The notes beneath the pieces are model-generated. The model was given only the letters and a program-made list of their open reading frames with translations. It had not been told where the DNA came from and searched no databases. The position numbers and the translations under genes are program-made. Positions 21,848-23,035 of a stretch of 23,035 nucleotides of DNA are shown piece by piece (the first letter of the stretch is position 1; each line of letters opens with the position of its first letter). Source of the stretch: JAAFIP01 sp043728315 (lineage in GTDB: Bacteria > Pseudomonadota > Gammaproteobacteria > Burkholderiales > Burkholderiaceae_C); NCBI GenBank assembly GCA_043728315.1, contig JAYTMT010000256.1, positions 1 to 23,035 of the forward strand, given 5' to 3'.

Positions 21848-23023
21848 ATGCGTCGCGTTTGGTTGTTTTTTTCGCAAGTGGTCACGGTATTTTTGGCCGC
21901 GTGGTTCGTGGTGGCCACTTTGAAGCCGCAGTGGTTGGACCGCAAGCCCCAAGTGGGCAGCGGCTTGGTGCCAGTGATTGAAGCGCCCGCTATTGCTGGC
22001 AACGCGGCGAACACGCCCGCGCCCGAGGGCAGTTTTCGCGTGGCGGCCAAGCGGGCATCTGCTGCGGTGGTGAGCATCAGCACCAGCAAAAAACCGGACA
22101 ATTCGCAAAGCAATGACCCTTGGTTTCGCTTCTTTTATGGCGACCGCCAGCAACAGCCCCAAGGCGGCGTGGGCTCGGGCGTGATAGTGAGTGCTAGCGG
22201 CTATATTTTGACCAACAACCACGTGGTAGATGGTGCGGATGAGATTGAAGTGATCCTGAACGACAGCCGCCGCGCCGTTGCCAAGGTGATTGGCACCGAC
22301 CCAGATTCTGACCTCGCCATCCTCAAAATCACGCTGGACAAACTGCCAGCGATTGTGCTTGGCAACTCGGACTCGCTGCAAGTGGGCGACCAAGTTTTAG
22401 CCATTGGCAACCCCTTTGGCGTGGGGCAAACGGTGACCAGCGGCATTGTGAGCGCTTTAGGGCGCAACCAGCTGGGGATCAACACCTTTGAAAACTTCAT
22501 CCAAACCGATGCAGCCATCAACCCGGGTAACTCTGGCGGTGCGCTGGTCGATGTGAATGGTAATTTGCAGGGCATCAACACCGCGATTTATTCACGCTCT
22601 GGCGGCAGCTTGGGTATTGGGTTTGCGATTCCCGTATCCACTGCCAAGCAAGTGATGGAAGGCATTGTGAAAGACGGCGTGGTGACGCGCGGCTGGATAG
22701 GCGTTGAGCCGCAAGATCTGTCGCCTGAGCTTGCGGTTACGTTTGGAATCAAAAATTCAACCAAATCCGGTGATGCTTTACAAGGGGTCATCATCACCGG
22801 CGTTTTGCAGGGTGCGCCAGCGGCCAAAGCGGGCATTGTTCCGGGGGACGTCATTGTGAGTATTGCTGGAAAACCAATTCGTAACGTTTCGGAATTATTG
22901 ACACAAGTGTCAAGCATCAAACCCGGAAACAGTGAGAAATTTGGCATTATTCGCAAAGAAATGCCATTGGAACTGATGGTTGCAGCCGGAACACGTCCAC
23001 GGCCTAAGGGGCAGGCGCGTTAA
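21848..23023 (+). CDS. HtrA/Deg-family serine protease with one PDZ domain
   Basis: This is a membrane-tethered or periplasmic quality-control protease. From the start MRRVWLFFSQ (21848) the 391-residue protein has a signal anchor at about 5-24, a trypsin-like domain with His 125 (TNNHVVDG), Asp 155 (DPDSDLAIL) and Ser 229 (NPGNSGG), and one PDZ domain at about 283-385 (GWIGVEPQD, GVIITGVLQGAPAAKAGIVP, GDVIVSI). The single PDZ and anchored N-terminus resemble DegS more than DegP, but the length matches the Burkholderiales Deg protein commonly found beside a NIF3 gene, whose exact role is unclear. The stop at 23021-23023 is followed by only 12 bases. The promoter must lie inside the NIF3 gene, because the intergenic gap is 19 bases. 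Confidence 0.94.
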   Translation: MRRVWLFFSQVVTVFLAAWFVVATLKPQWLDRKPQVGSGLVPVIEAPAIAGNAANTPAPEGSFRVAAKRASAAVVSISTSKKPDNSQSNDPWFRFFYGDRQQQPQGGVGSGVIVSASGYILTNNHVVDGADEIEVILNDSRRAVAKVIGTDPDSDLAILKITLDKLPAIVLGNSDSLQVGDQVLAIGNPFGVGQTVTSGIVSALGRNQLGINTFENFIQTDAAINPGNSGGALVDVNGNLQGINTAIYSRSGGSLGIGFAIPVSTAKQVMEGIVKDGVVTRGWIGVEPQDLSPELAVTFGIKNSTKSGDALQGVIITGVLQGAPAAKAGIVPGDVIVSIAGKPIRNVSELLTQVSSIKPGNSEKFGIIRKEMPLELMVAAGTRPRPKGQAR

Positions 23024-23035
23024 AGTAGGGTAAGT

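Noticed and set aside
21829..22113. Extended N-terminus of the NIF3 frame
   Set aside because: It is antisense to the Deg signal anchor and protease start; family resemblance starts at 21828.

Overview
The window looks like a chromosomal segment of a beta-proteobacterium of the order Burkholderiales, most likely family Comamonadaceae. The grounds are the GC-rich coding style, the order gpsA-secB-grxC-rhodanese diverging from gpmA-ctp-moeB, two Bug-type solute-binding protein genes (one decayed), and a DUF6502 gene. I name no species.

Layout. 1-645 is non-genic or carries only an unrecognised open frame at the left edge; it holds a perfect 25-bp inverted repeat and one copy of a dispersed element. 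panB and panC (646-2550) make pantoate and pantothenate. A AAA/DUF4143 ATPase (2622-3995) with a palindromic promoter sits between panC and the housekeeping block. On the minus strand follow gpsA, secB, grxC and a membrane-anchored rhodanese (4041-6932). Diverging from them on the plus strand are gpmA, a C-terminal processing protease and a MoeB/ThiF-type adenylyltransferase (7026-10129). 10131-10790 is a minus-strand cluster of small toxin-antitoxin-like genes: DUF4258, DUF2283 and a decayed ribbon-helix-helix antitoxin. A Bug protein and a sulfatase follow (11051-13466). Next comes an AbiE-type toxin-antitoxin locus with a frameshifted toxin (13463-15270), then a Bug gene remnant (15349-15648). 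A large beta-propeller lipoprotein (minus) and a DUF6502 gene plus lipoprotein (plus) diverge from a perfect 16-bp-arm palindrome (17926-17960). The right end has a Fic adenylyltransferase, a NIF3-family protein and a divergent HtrA/Deg protease (19951-23023).

The most interesting structure is a dispersed short element present eight times in 23 kb. Its conserved 21-nt core reads ATGACCATATGAC followed by GCTGACAT, usually preceded by TAGCA and followed by TGC..TATTTTT, so that some copies fold into a hairpin. Two copies lie inside coding sequence (gpsA and NIF3), in the same orientation relative to the gene and in the same reading frame, adding a related peptide to two unrelated enzymes. Two more abut start codons (Bug and sulfatase), where the ATG seems to come from the element itself. 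Others lie at convergent gene ends or in 5' regions.

Housekeeping genes (pantothenate synthesis, glycolysis, phospholipid precursor synthesis, protein export and envelope protein quality control) alternate with small accessory islets (ATPase, TA-like genes, AbiE, Fic) and at least three decayed genes, so this is a stable backbone with turnover at the junctions.
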